From Bdellovibrio sp. (lineage in GTDB: Bacteria; Bdellovibrionota; Bdellovibrionia; Bdellovibrionales; Bdellovibrionaceae), in the NCBI GenBank assembly GCA_013360185.1, contig JABWCO010000009.1:1-45262 (forward strand): 45,262 bases of DNA, given 5' to 3'. Under the pieces are notes generated by a model. The model was not told the DNA's origin. It worked only from the letters and a program-made list of their open reading frames with translations, and did not search any database. Positions 1 through 7,499 of this stretch are shown here, piece after piece; position 1 is the first letter of the stretch, and each line of letters opens with the position of its first letter. Position numbers and translations under genes: made by a program.

Positions 1-486
1 GCAGAGGTCTCGCAACCGCGGCCAGTAGTGAGCCGAGGGGTCGTCTCCTTCGTCCCAGGTCCGTAAGTCGTAGTGAAACCCGCCGTCCGCGGCGCGCTCG
101 CCAGATGTCTTGCGGGCCCACGGGGTCAGCGCCGGATAGACGTAACCATAGCGATCCTCCACAAGACTGCCGTCCGCCTTCTGCCGCGGTGCCACAAAGG
201 ACCAGACGTGCACGGTGTTCAGCCCGGCCTTCGCGCAGTCGTCGATCCAGCGGCGGTAGTCGAGGTTGGCGTTCTGAAGCACGCACTGCGTGCCGCTGTC
301 TCCTACCAGCACAACCGGCTTATCCCCAAACCGGATATAGTGGCCGCTGGGACTGGTTCCGAGGTCCGCAGACGGCTGTGCGGCCGCCCAGGACGAGAGA
401 ATGAACAGCAGCGCGGCGCCGGCAGTTCTACGCACGATGCGCTCGCGATACGGAGTTGTACCCCTCATGGACTGAATGCCTTTCAT
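1..486 (-). CDS. Secreted glycoside-hydrolase-like protein, 5' part only
   Basis: This open frame of 162 codons has no stop and runs off the left edge of the window. ATG at 486 opens it, with a second in-frame ATG at 468. The N-terminus is basic (RERIVRRT), then hydrophobic (AGAALLFILSSWAAA), then AQPS, which reads as a Sec signal peptide. The mature part begins SGHYIRFGDKPVVLVGDSGT and continues with LDYRRWIDDCAKAGLNTVHV and WSFVAPRQKADG. That style matches bacterial TIM-barrel glycosidases of the DUF4038/cellulase-like type, in which a GKPxxLxGD strand precedes the first barrel helix. The active-site region lies outside the window, so substrate and family cannot be fixed. Base composition is much GC-richer than everything right of ~590, and such genes are common in Acidobacteriota and Planctomycetota. 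I infer foreign or chimeric DNA. Confidence 0.6.
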   Translation of the reverse strand, partial: MKGIQSMRGTTPYRERIVRRTAGAALLFILSSWAAAQPSADLGTSPSGHYIRFGDKPVVLVGDSGTQCVLQNANLDYRRWIDDCAKAGLNTVHVWSFVAPRQKADGSLVEDRYGYVYPALTPWARKTSGERAADGGFHYDLRTWDEGDDPSAHYWPRLRDLC

Positions 487-523
487 CGAATCGCCAAGCA
501 GAAAAGAGACCATTCTGCGTTAC

Positions 524-554
524 ACTATACTATGAATCTTGCATCCGCTGTCAA
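524..554 (-). promoter_or_regulatory. Putative promoter of the glycoside-hydrolase-like gene
   Basis: On the minus strand TTGACA (549-554) is followed by TATAGT (524-529), about 40 bases upstream of the ATG at 486. The spacer is 19 bases, slightly long for a sigma70-type site; an alternative -10 (TAGTAT) gives 16. It places the upstream region of this gene inside the GC-rich segment, so the foreign segment reaches at least to 554. Confidence 0.45.
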
Positions 555-2794
555 GCACTTCGCATACGGCGCCGGCCCTTGGTTATGTCGCCGCTCCGAT
601 GTTTCGCGACGGCAAAAATATGGGCGTGCTGATTCTAACTATTTCCATTTCAGAAATTGACCGCATTACTAGTGACAATTTTGCTTGGGCCACGCATGGC
701 ATGGGCCAAACCGGCGAGACCCTGATCTATGGCGAGGACTGGAGCCTGCGCAACACCGGCCGTTTCCGAGTAGAAGGCACCCGACCACCCACAACAACTG
801 ACGCTGAAGTGCTTTCGGCAAATCGTGGTGACGAGGACATTAAGCGCATTGAAAGTCTCAGCGAAGTTCGCGAAATCGGCAAAGACTATCGCGGAGAAAG
901 AGTCATTCGCTCGATCGGGAAAATCTATTTGCCCAATGGTGATCTGTGGTACATCCAAACCAAGATTGACGAAAGCGAGGCCTTCGCAGTTCTTGATCGG
1001 ATAGCGATCGCCTCGGGGGCCGCGGCAGTTTTAATCTTTATCCTATTCTTTTTTACGACCTTCGCCGCCACGGGCAAAGTGGTTGAGCCCATTCAGCTGC
1101 TGACAGACCGTTTGGAAAAATTAGGCACCACCAATCTTACCCAAAAAATCAATTACAACTCTAAGGATGAAATCGGTCTTCTGGTCAGTAAATACAATCA
1201 ATTGGCAGATCGTCTTGAGACCACCACAGTTTCAAAGGAATTTTTGGACAGCGTAATTCAGTCGATCAAAGCGTTTTTATTCATCGTGAAAATTTCCGCG
1301 CAAGACGAAAAAAAACAGAGTTCATTCCTGGTCAGCCAGGCCAACGAAGCCGCACTAAAACTAATTGGCCGGACTGCTGCTCAGGCGGCACGATCTGACC
1401 TGAAAGCACTTATTCGCGCCCCGGCTGAATTTAACAACCCACAGTGGTTGCTCAATACTCGACACAGTATCGAAGCAGAAATTATTAATTCCGAAGGGCG
1501 TTGGGTGCCCGTATTGATAAACTGGGCCACATTGCCAGCACACAATGCTGGTGACCTAACCTTCGTATTTGTTTGTACGGATATCACCGATCGCATCTCT
1601 GCAGAAAATGCCTTGATCGAAGCCCGCGAACAAGCGGTGAAAGCCTCCCAAGCGAAGTCTGAATTCTTAGCACGTATGAGTCACGAAATCCGCACCCCGC
1701 TGAATGCCATCGTTGGCATAACCGATGTCTTGGCCGGCTCTGACCTCAAAGAAGAACAAGCTCAGCTGGTGAAAGTCTGTGCGAATGCGGGCGAAAACTT
1801 ATTAGCGTTGGTGAATGACATTCTGGATATTTCGAAAATTGAAGCCCGCGAAGTGCGTTTAGAAAGAATCGTTTTTGACCTCGAAGCCACGATTAAAAAT
1901 ATTTGCGAAATACTAAAACAAAAAGCGGCAGAGAAAAATCTTAAGTTTCAGCTAGATATTAACTTGGACAGAAGTGATGCACATATCGTTATCGGTGACC
2001 CGACTCGGCTGCGCCAAATTTTATTTAATTTGATTGGCAACGCCATTAAGTTCACGAACCAAGGGACCATCACCGTAGCTTTAGAATTCGATGGACCTAC
2101 GCAAAAATTCTTACGCTTTGCCATCAAAGATACCGGTACGGGCATTCCCGAAGATAAACAACCCTTGTTGTTCCAAAGTTTCGTGCAAGCCGACAGCTCG
2201 ATCACCAGAAAATTCGGTGGCAGCGGATTAGGTCTGACCATTTCCAAAAACTTAGTTGAACTTATGGGCGGCACCATCTGGTTTAAAAGTCGCGAAGGCA
2301 GCGGCAGCAGTTTCTATTTCACCATACCTTATTTGAAGTCTGAGTTCCCTTCCGAGGCTAAGGCGAATATTGAAAAGTCCTATTGTTCAGAGGATCGCGT
2401 CACTGAAGCTTCTCTGAGTCACAATGCCCGCATCCTGATCGTGGACGACACTGAAGACAACCGCTTCCTATTATTGACCTACTTGCGCAAGCTGCCGTTT
2501 GAAGTTGTCCAAGCCGAAAACGGACAGGAAGCTGTCGAAAAAGTCTTCAAAGAACATTTTGATTTGATTTTAATGGATATTCAAATGCCCATATTGGATG
2601 GATACGCAGCTACAAAAAAAATTCGCCAATGGGAAAAAGACCAGAACAGAAAAGCTATTCCGATTATCGCGGTCAGCGCCAATGCTATGTCAGAAGATAT
2701 GAAAAAATCATTAGATGCCGGCTGTACGGAACATGTAACAAAACCCATTAAGAAAACGGCTTTGCTGGAAATCATCCAAAAGTACACCAGTTAG
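539..2794 (+). CDS. Hybrid sensor histidine kinase (Cache-HAMP-PAS-HisKA-HATPase-REC), N-terminus missing
   Basis: The reading frame opens at a TTG at 539, but the first ~12 codons probably belong to the foreign segment. True kinase sequence begins near 575, inside a Cache-type periplasmic sensor (MGVLILTISISEIDR, then GMGQTGETLIYGEDW). In order follow a transmembrane helix (~residues 155-177), HAMP (to ~225), a PAS-like region (~235-355), HisKA with His382 in MSHEIRTP, a HATPase domain (N box GNAIKFT, DTGTGIPE, GGSGLGLTIS), and a C-terminal receiver with Asp680 in LILMDIQMP. It would sense a small molecule, autophosphorylate and pass phosphate to its own receiver. The first transmembrane helix and about half of the sensor are missing because of the junction. 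The gene converges on thiQ with an 18-base gap and no terminator. Kinase class is certain; the ligand is unknown. Confidence 0.88.
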   Translation: MHPLSSTSHTAPALGYVAAPMFRDGKNMGVLILTISISEIDRITSDNFAWATHGMGQTGETLIYGEDWSLRNTGRFRVEGTRPPTTTDAEVLSANRGDEDIKRIESLSEVREIGKDYRGERVIRSIGKIYLPNGDLWYIQTKIDESEAFAVLDRIAIASGAAAVLIFILFFFTTFAATGKVVEPIQLLTDRLEKLGTTNLTQKINYNSKDEIGLLVSKYNQLADRLETTTVSKEFLDSVIQSIKAFLFIVKISAQDEKKQSSFLVSQANEAALKLIGRTAAQAARSDLKALIRAPAEFNNPQWLLNTRHSIEAEIINSEGRWVPVLINWATLPAHNAGDLTFVFVCTDITDRISAENALIEAREQAVKASQAKSEFLARMSHEIRTPLNAIVGITDVLAGSDLKEEQAQLVKVCANAGENLLALVNDILDISKIEAREVRLERIVFDLEATIKNICEILKQKAAEKNLKFQLDINLDRSDAHIVIGDPTRLRQILFNLIGNAIKFTNQGTITVALEFDGPTQKFLRFAIKDTGTGIPEDKQPLLFQSFVQADSSITRKFGGSGLGLTISKNLVELMGGTIWFKSREGSGSSFYFTIPYLKSEFPSEAKANIEKSYCSEDRVTEASLSHNARILIVDDTEDNRFLLLTYLRKLPFEVVQAENGQEAVEKVFKEHFDLILMDIQMPILDGYAATKKIRQWEKDQNRKAIPIIAVSANAMSEDMKKSLDAGCTEHVTKPIKKTALLEIIQKYTS
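555..590. other. Composition junction between foreign segment and main sequence
   Basis: Left of this point are a GC-rich secreted-hydrolase gene and its promoter. Right of it, sequence composition and codon use match the remaining 44 kb. The kinase frame becomes recognisable as sensor-domain sequence at about 575 (APALGYVAAPMFRDG). The break cuts the kinase inside its extracytoplasmic domain. No direct repeat, tRNA or integrase is visible at the junction. Confidence 0.55.
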
Positions 2795-2812
2795 CATCAA
2801 AAACGTGAGACC

Positions 2813-3445
2813 TTAAGTCAGGCGCCCGTTGCGAATATGACTGACTTTGTTCGCAAGAACTTCAACATCTTGAGGATCATGGGTCACTAGCAGCGTCGGA
2901 ATTTTTTCTGTTTCAATAACCCGCTTTACGAGCTTACGGCTCTCTCCCCGAAGTTCCTGGTCCAACGCTGAAAATGGTTCATCGAGAAGTAACAATCTTG
3001 GCTCGCCCATGATCGCCCGTGCGATGGCCACGCGTTGTTTTTCGCCACCCGAAAGAACACTGGCGGAACGCTCTAGGAATGAATCCATATGCAATTCAGA
3101 ACTGAGTTCTTTTAAACGTTTTCGGGCCTTGTCTTCATCGACGTTTCGAGCCCGCGCCGCGAACAGAATATTTTCACTCGCCGTCAGGTGCGGGAACAAA
3201 TCCAAGGTTTGAAAGACTACACCCAACCGTCGCTGCGGTGTCTTTAATTTCGCAAGATCCGTTCCGTTGACATTCCACTTCATACCGGGGCAGGGCTCAA
3301 GACCTAACAGAATACGAAACACCGAGGTCTTACCGGAACCAGATGGCCCCATTAAAACGGTCACGCCCTGATCTAAAATTTCCCAGGAAGGAATTTCAAT
3401 TTTGAAGTCACCATAGTCACGCTGTAAATTTTCGACGTAAGACAC
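2813..3445 (-). CDS. thiQ: Thiamine ABC transporter ATP-binding protein ThiQ
   Basis: This is the cytoplasmic ATPase of the thiamine/TPP importer. It shows Walker A (GPSGSGKTS), Q-loop (VVFQTLDLFPHLT), signature LSGGEKQRVAIARAI, Walker B (LLLLDEPFSALD) and the switch His (VTHDPQD). The GTG at 3445 is the best start: GGGAGGA sits just upstream and the product is 210 residues, which fits the small size of ThiQ. A longer reading from 3490 would add 15 unlikely residues. The gene overlaps the end of thiP by 29 bases and is the last gene of the fdx-nth-doxX-thiB-thiP-thiQ operon. The name rests mainly on its partner ThiB; the ATPase alone could be any short-chain importer subunit. Confidence 0.85.
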   Translation of the reverse strand: MSYVENLQRDYGDFKIEIPSWEILDQGVTVLMGPSGSGKTSVFRILLGLEPCPGMKWNVNGTDLAKLKTPQRRLGVVFQTLDLFPHLTASENILFAARARNVDEDKARKRLKELSSELHMDSFLERSASVLSGGEKQRVAIARAIMGEPRLLLLDEPFSALDQELRGESRKLVKRVIETEKIPTLLVTHDPQDVEVLANKVSHIRNGRLT

Positions 3446-4880
3446 GACTTCCTCCCACACACAGAACAAAACACAAGATGCCGGCAACAATTATCAGCGT
3501 ACTTAAGACCATGGCTTGATTCAAGCGATAGCCCGACATTAAAGTCTCTGTCATCATCGCGATACTTAAATCATGATGCGCTAAAATTCTTGAGACAGCA
3601 AAATCACCGCACGCCCAAATTGCGGCAATACCAGCTAAAATCCCCGCACGTTCTGAAAGTTGCGGAAACAAGATAGTTTTAAAAATTTGTGCAGGCGATG
3701 CCCCCATGGCATAAGCGACGGTCATCTGAGATTGCAAGGCTTGCAGCTCGCCGCTCCAGCCCATCCGTACGAGGGCGTTTAAATTTAACAAAACCAATGC
3801 GAAGGGAATCTTAATAAACGGATAGAACCCTTCGTTGGGACCGAGAATCAATAAGCTAAAACATGCTAGTGACGTCGAGGGCGCAACATAGCCACTCAGA
3901 AATTTTTCAAACCACTGTTTAGGCCAGCAATAAGCAATCCACAGAAGACTTATGTAACAAAGAAGTCCCACGGTAAGTCCCAAAACCACACTTCCCACAA
4001 AATTCCAGATTAAAGTGGATTGGAGTTCATAAAAGGTGGAAGTCATTGCAAGGCCCGAAATCACTCCTTCAAAATATCCGTACAAATACACAAAAGAGAT
4101 CGCCGCAACCACAAAGACACCGCTGGGACTTTTCAGCAAATTCATTTGCGTGCGTTTGGCGCGGGATGCCGTTCTTCCTTGGCTGACCACAAAGGATAAG
4201 GTGAAAATGAACACCGACTGCAACAAAGCTAAAAGAACCGCGCCCCCCCAGTTGCTGGATAGCCGGATTTTTTCATAAATTAAAACTTCAATCGTTGTAC
4301 CTTTGCCACCACCCACAATTAACGGTACCGCGAAGCTACCAAAACAAATTACAAAAATGAATAGCCCCAGAAGCAATAAGTCCTTCTGCAAAGCGGGAAA
4401 AAGTCCTTTACTCAAGAACTGCCAACGAGTGGCTCCTTCGACATAGGCAAGTTCGATCATGCCGCCTAATTTGTTTTCGATAATTCCAGCAAGCAGTACA
4501 GCGACCAAACCAAAGTTCATGACCGTGTGGACTATGACAATTCCGGCAATGCCCATGGGAAAAGGCTCTATCACACTTAATACAGACAAAAGAATAAAAA
4601 GGGGCGGCAGAAAGTTCGGCAACAAACACAGAATGTCTAAAATCGAACGCCATTTAACTCGCCCAGAATTTTGAAAACTTAAAAGACCCAAAGCAGCCCA
4701 AAAACCAAACATTAAAGAAAATACGGCTGAAAAAGAAGCCTGCCACAAGCTGTTTTTAAACGCCCACAGCAACTCTCCAGCATCGGGCACTTCACTGACA
4801 CCAAACTGAGTGACTAAGAATAAAAAGGGGAACAGCAGAAAAAGCACCAGGGCGAGGCGCAATCCGTTTCTTAAGCTCAA
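3417..4880 (-). CDS. thiP: Thiamine ABC transporter permease ThiP (fused double permease)
   Basis: This 487-residue inner-membrane protein carries about a dozen hydrophobic helices arranged as two BPD-type permease halves, as in ThiP and AfuB/FbpB-type importers. The EAA-loop regions are visible near AYVEGATRWQFLSKGLFP in the first half and AYAMGASPAQIFKTILFP in the second. These loops dock on the ThiQ ATPase. The ATG at 4880 overlaps the thiB stop (ATGA, 4877-4880), so the two are translationally coupled, and the 3' end overlaps thiQ. Family members usually run to ~530 residues, so this one is slightly short but looks intact. Substrate assignment follows from ThiB next door. Confidence 0.85.
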   Translation of the reverse strand: MSLRNGLRLALVLFLLFPFLFLVTQFGVSEVPDAGELLWAFKNSLWQASFSAVFSLMFGFWAALGLLSFQNSGRVKWRSILDILCLLPNFLPPLFILLSVLSVIEPFPMGIAGIVIVHTVMNFGLVAVLLAGIIENKLGGMIELAYVEGATRWQFLSKGLFPALQKDLLLLGLFIFVICFGSFAVPLIVGGGKGTTIEVLIYEKIRLSSNWGGAVLLALLQSVFIFTLSFVVSQGRTASRAKRTQMNLLKSPSGVFVVAAISFVYLYGYFEGVISGLAMTSTFYELQSTLIWNFVGSVVLGLTVGLLCYISLLWIAYCWPKQWFEKFLSGYVAPSTSLACFSLLILGPNEGFYPFIKIPFALVLLNLNALVRMGWSGELQALQSQMTVAYAMGASPAQIFKTILFPQLSERAGILAGIAAIWACGDFAVSRILAHHDLSIAMMTETLMSGYRLNQAMVLSTLIIVAGILCFVLCVGGSRVLRRKFTA

Positions 4881-5917
4881 TTCAATTCGCCTCTGCGAAT
4901 TTCTGTCCAGCGACGCAACAAACGATCGACTTCAGCGGAGGGCATAATTTCGACTTCGTTGAGAGTTCTGACATTCATCAAAGGAGCGAAGGCTGTCCCT
5001 TCCATCACACCTTTCATCACCGGGAACATATAGTTCTTTTCCATAATGATTTTTTGACCTTCAGGCGACAACATCAAGTTCACAAACTTTTCACCCAAGG
5101 TACAATTGCGGCACAAGTCCGGAATGCCAACGAACTCAAACTGCACCGGCAGCGCTTCGTTGAAAGACAACGCGACATAGTCTTTCTTTTTTTCTTCAAT
5201 TTCATGGTACAAAGGTGAAGTGACATAGGAATAAGCCATCTTAGCTTGTTTATTTGTGAACAAACCATAAGCCGTCGACCAGGTCGGAGAAAAACTGTGG
5301 ACTTGTGCCATCAGTTTTTCTAAATAAGCAAAACCTTCCTCTTCACCCTTTGAACGCAAAATCCAATACAAAAATTGCATCCCCGGCGAACTGGTTCGCG
5401 GATCCTGCAAAGCGATCTTTTTGGCAAATTCGGGATCTAACAAATCATCCAAAGACTTTGGGGTTTTCTTCAATTCGTCACGACGCGTGACAAAGGTCAA
5501 AACGCCCCAGTCATAAGGCACAAAAAAACTGTTATTCAAAGCTGGTTTGACTGAGTCATAGACATCCAAATTATTCAAACTCAGTTTACGCCATGTGTGG
5601 TCGGCTAAAGCTTTTGAGATATCAAACTGATCAAGTCCCACCAGAACATCAGCGCCTAAACTTTCACCTTCAATTTTAAGGCGTTGCAAAAGAATTCCCG
5701 AGTCACTGCCTTCGATAAATTCAACTTTACAGTTACAAGTTTTTTCAAAATGTTCTTTTAATAACGGACCGGGGCCCCACCGCCCCGTGAAAGACGCATA
5801 ACCAAACACTCGTAATGTCGGCAAGGAATTTGTAACTGCCCCTTGTTCCGTTTTATGTAAAACCGCAAAAAACAATCCTGAAAAAATGACGGCAACAAAA
5901 AGAATAAAATGCTTCAC
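4877..5917 (-). CDS. thiB: Thiamine-binding periplasmic protein ThiB
   Basis: This 346-residue protein has an uncleaved or cleaved N-terminal hydrophobic segment (ILFVAVIFSGLFFAVL) and then the type 2 periplasmic binding fold. Several stretches match E. coli TbpA/ThiB as I remember it: WGPGPLLKEHFEKTCNCKVE, GADVLVGLD, VPYDWGVLTFV, LQDPRTSSPGMQFLYW, WSTAYGLFTNKQAKMAYSYV and TSPLYHEIEEKKKDYVALSF. The aromatic and SxGM-type residues of the TPP pocket lie in these segments. It captures thiamine or its phosphates and delivers them to ThiP/ThiQ. The start lies 3 bases after the stop of the DoxX-like gene. No TPP riboswitch was seen upstream, which is unusual for thiamine transport genes. Confidence 0.9.
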   Translation of the reverse strand: MKHFILFVAVIFSGLFFAVLHKTEQGAVTNSLPTLRVFGYASFTGRWGPGPLLKEHFEKTCNCKVEFIEGSDSGILLQRLKIEGESLGADVLVGLDQFDISKALADHTWRKLSLNNLDVYDSVKPALNNSFFVPYDWGVLTFVTRRDELKKTPKSLDDLLDPEFAKKIALQDPRTSSPGMQFLYWILRSKGEEEGFAYLEKLMAQVHSFSPTWSTAYGLFTNKQAKMAYSYVTSPLYHEIEEKKKDYVALSFNEALPVQFEFVGIPDLCRNCTLGEKFVNLMLSPEGQKIIMEKNYMFPVMKGVMEGTAFAPLMNVRTLNEVEIMPSAEVDRLLRRWTEIRRGELN

Positions 5918-5920
5918 GCC

Positions 5921-6403
5921 CTACCACCACAGCCCGCGACGGCGCTTGAAGAAATAATAGTCAAAGCCCAGACAACGGCCAGCGCCGACCCAGGCTAAAA
6001 TCAAATGAATAGCTAAAAATGTTTTATATAAATCTTCTGAACCAGGGCCCGACACAAACAGCATTGTCACGCACAGCAACACACCCAACAAAGCCACGGG
6101 GCGCACGACGTACCCGATAAGATACGAAATTGCCACCGCGAACTCCAAACCAAGAATAATAAAGGCGACGGTCTGCCAATTCGGGATCATTTGACTGCTG
6201 GCGAAAATCTTAAACCAATTCGGCGCATGACTTGCCGGCAACCACTCGGCGATTTGATCCGCAATGCGCGGGCGAGTTAAAAAATCGCCGCGATATTTCT
6301 GCATGGCAGATTCCAAATAGTAATAACCTAAGAAAATTCTTAGAAAAGAGATAGGTAAAAGATGGCCTACGTATTTAACGCTCTCAAAGAATGCAACAAA
6401 CAT
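5921..6403 (-). CDS. DoxX-like integral membrane protein
   Basis: This 160-residue protein has about four membrane helices (ISFLRIFLGYYYLESAMQKY, WQTVAFIILGLEFAVAISYL, PVALLGVLLCVTMLFVSGPG, KTFLAIHLILAWVGAGRCLG). The first helix with its RIFLGYYYLESAMQK segment, and the length, are typical of the DoxX/DoxD family, whose members act in quinone-linked or redox membrane chemistry. The C-terminus is basic (FFKRRRG). It sits between nth and thiB with 14- and 3-base gaps, so it is co-transcribed, yet neither neighbour suggests a specific role. Family assignment is by topology and local pattern; function is unknown. Confidence 0.65.
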   Translation of the reverse strand: MFVAFFESVKYVGHLLPISFLRIFLGYYYLESAMQKYRGDFLTRPRIADQIAEWLPASHAPNWFKIFASSQMIPNWQTVAFIILGLEFAVAISYLIGYVVRPVALLGVLLCVTMLFVSGPGSEDLYKTFLAIHLILAWVGAGRCLGFDYYFFKRRRGLWW

Positions 6404-6417
6404 GAGATCATTGTGAA

Positions 6418-7125
6418 CTAGACACCCTTCTTAGGGCAAGTCTCCTCTAGGAAGCAGTGGGTGCAAGCTGGTTTTCTCGCCTTACAGATAGCTCGACCAT
6501 GGGAAATCAAATAATGTGAAAACATCACCCAATCTTCTTGGGGGACGTGTTTGACCAATTCCTTTTCAATCAGCACCGCATTTTCGGACTTAACCCAGCC
6601 CAAGCGATTCGACAAGCGGGTGACATGTGTGTCCACAACCACACCACTGGCGATACCAAAGGCATTGCCTAAAACGACGTTGGCAGTCTTTCTCCCGACA
6701 CCTGCCAACTCGACCAAAGCCTCAAGGTCTTGAGGGATTTCGCCTTGGTATTTTTCAACCAAAGAAATGGCACAGGACTTTAGGCTCTTCGCTTTATTTT
6801 TATAGAAACCGGTGGAGCGAATCAGCTCTTCAATATCTTGCAAAGAAGCCTTCGCCATTTTTTGTGGAGTCGGATATTTTTTGAACAATGCCGGCGTCAC
6901 CATATTCACGCGCTCGTCTGTACATTGCGCCGACAATACCGTCGCAACTAAAAGCTCGTAAGGGGTCGTAAAGTTAAGTGCACAATGGGCGTCGGGATAA
7001 TAGCGCTTAAAGAGCTCAAGGGTGGGAAGTAAAGGGGCCTTTTTTAAGGACGAGGCCACCTTCTTGGGTCCTGTTTTTTTGGACACTTTTTTAGTCGAAG
7101 ACGAAACTTTTTTACTCGCCATCAT
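6418..7125 (-). CDS. nth: Endonuclease III (DNA glycosylase/AP lyase)
   Basis: This base-excision repair enzyme removes oxidised pyrimidines and cleaves the AP site. The core is clear: helix-hairpin-helix with the catalytic Lys (LAGVGRKTANVVLG), the catalytic Asp (VVVDTHVTRLSNRLGW) and a C-terminal [4Fe-4S] site spaced C-x6-C-x2-C-x5-C (CKARKPACTHCFLEETC). A Lys/Ser-rich N-terminal tail of about 35 residues precedes the usual start of the fold and may help DNA binding. ATG at 7125 is chosen; a longer reading would need a TTG at 7140. The start overlaps the end of the ferredoxin gene, so translation is coupled. Confidence 0.95.
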   Translation of the reverse strand: MMASKKVSSSTKKVSKKTGPKKVASSLKKAPLLPTLELFKRYYPDAHCALNFTTPYELLVATVLSAQCTDERVNMVTPALFKKYPTPQKMAKASLQDIEELIRSTGFYKNKAKSLKSCAISLVEKYQGEIPQDLEALVELAGVGRKTANVVLGNAFGIASGVVVDTHVTRLSNRLGWVKSENAVLIEKELVKHVPQEDWVMFSHYLISHGRAICKARKPACTHCFLEETCPKKGV

Positions 7126-7345
7126 TTCCGATAGCTTCAACCGGGCAACCTTCCATCGCCTCTTTCACAAGAGCTTCTTCTTCTGGAGAGTCCGGTTGTT
7201 TTGAAACAAAGGCGTGACCATCTTCTTCATGCATCGCAAAATTTTTAGGAGCGGTCAAAACGCAGGCATCGCAAGCAATACAAGATTGATCGACAAATAC
7301 TTTACCCGGTTTGTTTTCGTTCCATTTCTGACTCTTATCGGCCAT
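7112..7345 (-). CDS. Small single-cluster ferredoxin
   Basis: This 77-residue protein carries CIACDAC near residues 22-28 and a C-terminal GCPVEAI, the C-x2-C-x2-C ... CP pattern of monocluster [4Fe-4S] ferredoxins. The rest is acidic (MHEEDGHAF, DSPEEEALVKEAMEG), as expected of an electron carrier. It is the first gene of a six-gene operon. AGGAGA precedes the ATG and a near-consensus promoter lies ~25-50 bases upstream. Its electron partner is not shown by context; supplying electrons to the DoxX-like protein, or to cluster assembly for Nth, are only guesses. Confidence 0.85.
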   Translation of the reverse strand: MADKSQKWNENKPGKVFVDQSCIACDACVLTAPKNFAMHEEDGHAFVSKQPDSPEEEALVKEAMEGCPVEAIGNDGE

Positions 7346-7369
7346 GAGGTCTCCTAAATATGCGACCTT

Positions 7370-7397
7370 AATATAAAACTTTTGACCTTGATGTCAA
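7370..7397 (-). promoter_or_regulatory. Sigma70-type promoter of the fdx-nth-doxX-thiBPQ operon
   Basis: TTGACA (minus strand, 7392-7397) and TATATT (7370-7375) are separated by 16 bases. The -10 ends about 25 bases before the ferredoxin ATG. It is the best promoter match seen in the window. The remaining 100 bases to the divergent GNAT gene hold GC-rich palindromic runs (GGGGACCCTAGGGGCCCC, ~7440-7457) of unknown meaning. Confidence 0.7.
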
Positions 7398-7499
7398 ATC
7401 CCCTTCCCGACTTGGGTCGCATTTTTCATGGCCTAGCCCTGGGGACCCTAGGGGCCCCTGCCATTTAACGCTAGACTGAGTACTTAATAAGGAGAATTC

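Noticed and set aside
73-660. Plus-strand open frames over the first 660 bases
   Set aside because: They are in the high-GC segment opposite a minus-strand frame with a convincing signal peptide and domain pattern; their translations show no family features.
7434-7460. GC-rich palindromic run GGGGACCCTAGGGGCCCC between divergent genes
   Set aside because: No T-tract and no gene ends there; the stem is ambiguous and it matches no known operator that I recognise.
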